In this document: one piece after another, positions 62,945 to 64,000 of the stretch | Position numbering within the stretch: the stretch's first letter is position 1 | Layout of the letters: every line of letters starts with the position of its first letter | NCBI RefSeq assembly: GCF_000711195.1 | Contig: NZ_JOMR01000001.1 | Span: forward strand, 372,001-436,000 | Length of the DNA stretch: 64,000 nt | Direction: 5' to 3' | Source: Thiomicrospira pelophila DSM 1534 | GTDB lineage: Bacteria; Pseudomonadota; Gammaproteobacteria; Thiomicrospirales; Thiomicrospiraceae | Made by a program: the position numbers and the translations under genes | Notes under the pieces: model-generated | Told to the model about the DNA's origin: nothing | Databases searched by the model: none | Seen by the model: the letters and a program-made list of their open reading frames with translations, nothing else

Positions 62945-63002
62945 AATTACCCGCAGCAAAAAAATCAGGGGTTGTGAAACACAACTGATTGAGTAATTAT
63001 TA

Positions 63003-63078
63003 GGGGTTATAGCTCAGCTGGGAGAGCGCCTGCCTTGCACGCAGGAGGTCGGCGGTTCGATCCCGCCTAACTCCACCA
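63003..63078 (+). tRNA. tRNA-Ala (TGC)
   Basis: 76 nt with encoded CCA. Acceptor GGGGTTA pairs with TAACTCC and includes the G3-U70 pair that identifies alanine tRNA. The anticodon loop is CTTGCAC with TGC. Confidence 0.98.
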
Positions 63079-63206
63079 AATAACAACCGCTCATGTGGTT
63101 TTAGTTAATCAAGATTAAGTCTAAATTAACTGAGAATATATGAGCGGTTCTTATTGCCAGAAAGGGAAGCGAATGATAATATTCCGCTTCTCGGTAGTAA
63201 GCCGAA

Positions 63207-63220
63207 GTTCTTTAACAATT
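63207..63220 (+). promoter_or_regulatory. boxA-like site before 23S rRNA
   Basis: GTTCTTTAACAATT closely matches the E. coli rrn boxA and its flank. The rest of 63079-63460 is spacer and 23S leader; no gene seen. Confidence 0.7.
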
Positions 63221-63460
63221 AGGAATAGATCTCTTCTAAAGAGAAGGTTATAAAACGTTGATGAGACGGATTTATAACCAGCAATAATGATCTCCAATCA
63301 TTATTGTAGTAATAGGTATACATGTATCTTGATGAGTAATCTCAAGCGAACATGTCAGCGAAGAATCTTAGTTACGTTGTATGCTCAAAAGTTAAGTTTT
63401 GATTGAATGCAAGTTCAATACAAAAGGTCAAAACGAACGTAGGTTGCTTTTGAGTTGTAT

Positions 63461-64000
63461 AGTTAAGTGATTAAGCGTACACGGTGGATGCCTAGGCGGT
63501 AGAAGGCGATGAAAGACGTGATAGCCTGCGATAAGCTTCGGTGAGGTGGCAAATAACCTTTGACCCGGAGATTTCTGAATGGGAAAACCCATCCTTTCGA
63601 GGATATCCCTATATGGGAGGCTAACCCGGGGAACTGAAACATCTAAGTACCCGGAGGAAAAGAAATCAACCGAGATTCCCTAAGTAGCGGCGAGCGAACG
63701 GGGACCAGCCCTTAAGCAATAATAAAGTTAGTAGAACAGTCTGGAAAGTCTGACGATACAGGGTGATAGTCCCGTATATCAAAACTTTTTTATTGTGAAA
63801 TCGAGTAGGACGGAACACGTGAAATTCTGTTTGAACACGGGGGGACCACCCTCCAAGGCTAAATACTCTCTACCGACCGATAGTGAACCAGTACCGTGAG
63901 GGAAAGGCGAAAAGAACCCCAGAAGGGGAGTGAAATAGAACCTGAAACCGTGTACGTACAAGCAGTGGGAGCAGACTTGTTCTGTGACTGCGTACCTTTT
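63461..64000 (+). rRNA. rrl: 23S ribosomal RNA (5' part)
   Basis: Begins with AGTTAAGTGATTAAGCGTAC, the usual 23S 5' end, followed by ACGGTGGATGCCTAGGC. About 540 nt are present and the gene continues beyond the window. Confidence 0.97.

Overview
The window looks like a chromosomal segment of a chemolithoautotrophic gammaproteobacterium, probably close to Thiomicrospira, Hydrogenovibrio or Thiomicrorhabdus. This is inferred from a form II RuBisCO gene followed by cbbQ-cbbO, a complete Mrp-type Na+/H+ antiporter operon, TRAP transporter genes, a gammaproteobacterial rhodanese-grxC-secB-gpsA block and a typical rrn operon. No database search was possible, so the genus is a best guess.

Layout. 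1-5157: end of cbbM, then cbbQ and cbbO (RuBisCO activase), a small membrane protein and an Hsp20 chaperone. 5188-12684 (minus): hisI, a DEDDh exonuclease and mrpGFEDC-AB. 12854-15347 (minus): a hotdog-fold protein and a PAS-GGDEF-EAL protein. 15460-16089: the fused remains of a lysine deacetylase gene and a lysine acetyltransferase gene. 16166-18286: TRAP binding protein and ldhA. 18507-24301: a run of envelope genes, six lipoproteins (three LPP20-like) plus a Tat-exported MltC-like lytic transglycosylase. 24392-28280: deaD with a long leader, then a TetR regulator with a 32-bp palindromic operator and an unusual metallo-beta-lactamase-fold enzyme. 28424-35617: flavoprotein, BaeSR-like two-component system, Orn/Lys/Arg decarboxylase, EamA transporter, small membrane protein. 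35669-40208 (minus): chrA, TRAP permeases and a diguanylate cyclase. 40340-47992: priA, a TIGR03546/TIGR03545-like pair and an Aer-like chemoreceptor with stacked HAMP units. 48096-55793 (minus): gltD, gltB, gpmI. 55898-60762: rhodanese-grxC-secB-gpsA, trmL, class 1B pyrD and tyrS. 60995-64000: rrn promoter, 16S, tRNA-Ile, tRNA-Ala and the start of 23S.

The most striking signal is not a gene. The perfect 12-bp palindrome ACCAGGCCTGGT occurs 20 times exactly (chance expectation about 0.004), with further one-mismatch copies. Fourteen copies lie inside genes, mostly in the frame that reads Pro-Gly-Leu-Val. Six lie between genes, always just after a stop codon, where the palindrome is often longer (18-22 bp) and in one case forms the stem of a bidirectional terminator. 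A doublet at 12805-12850 contains a variant changed symmetrically in both arms, so symmetry itself seems to be kept. This looks like a genome-wide signature sequence, comparable in logic to HIP1 of cyanobacteria or to DNA uptake sequences, and it contains two CCWGG (Dcm-type) sites. Its function cannot be decided from this window.
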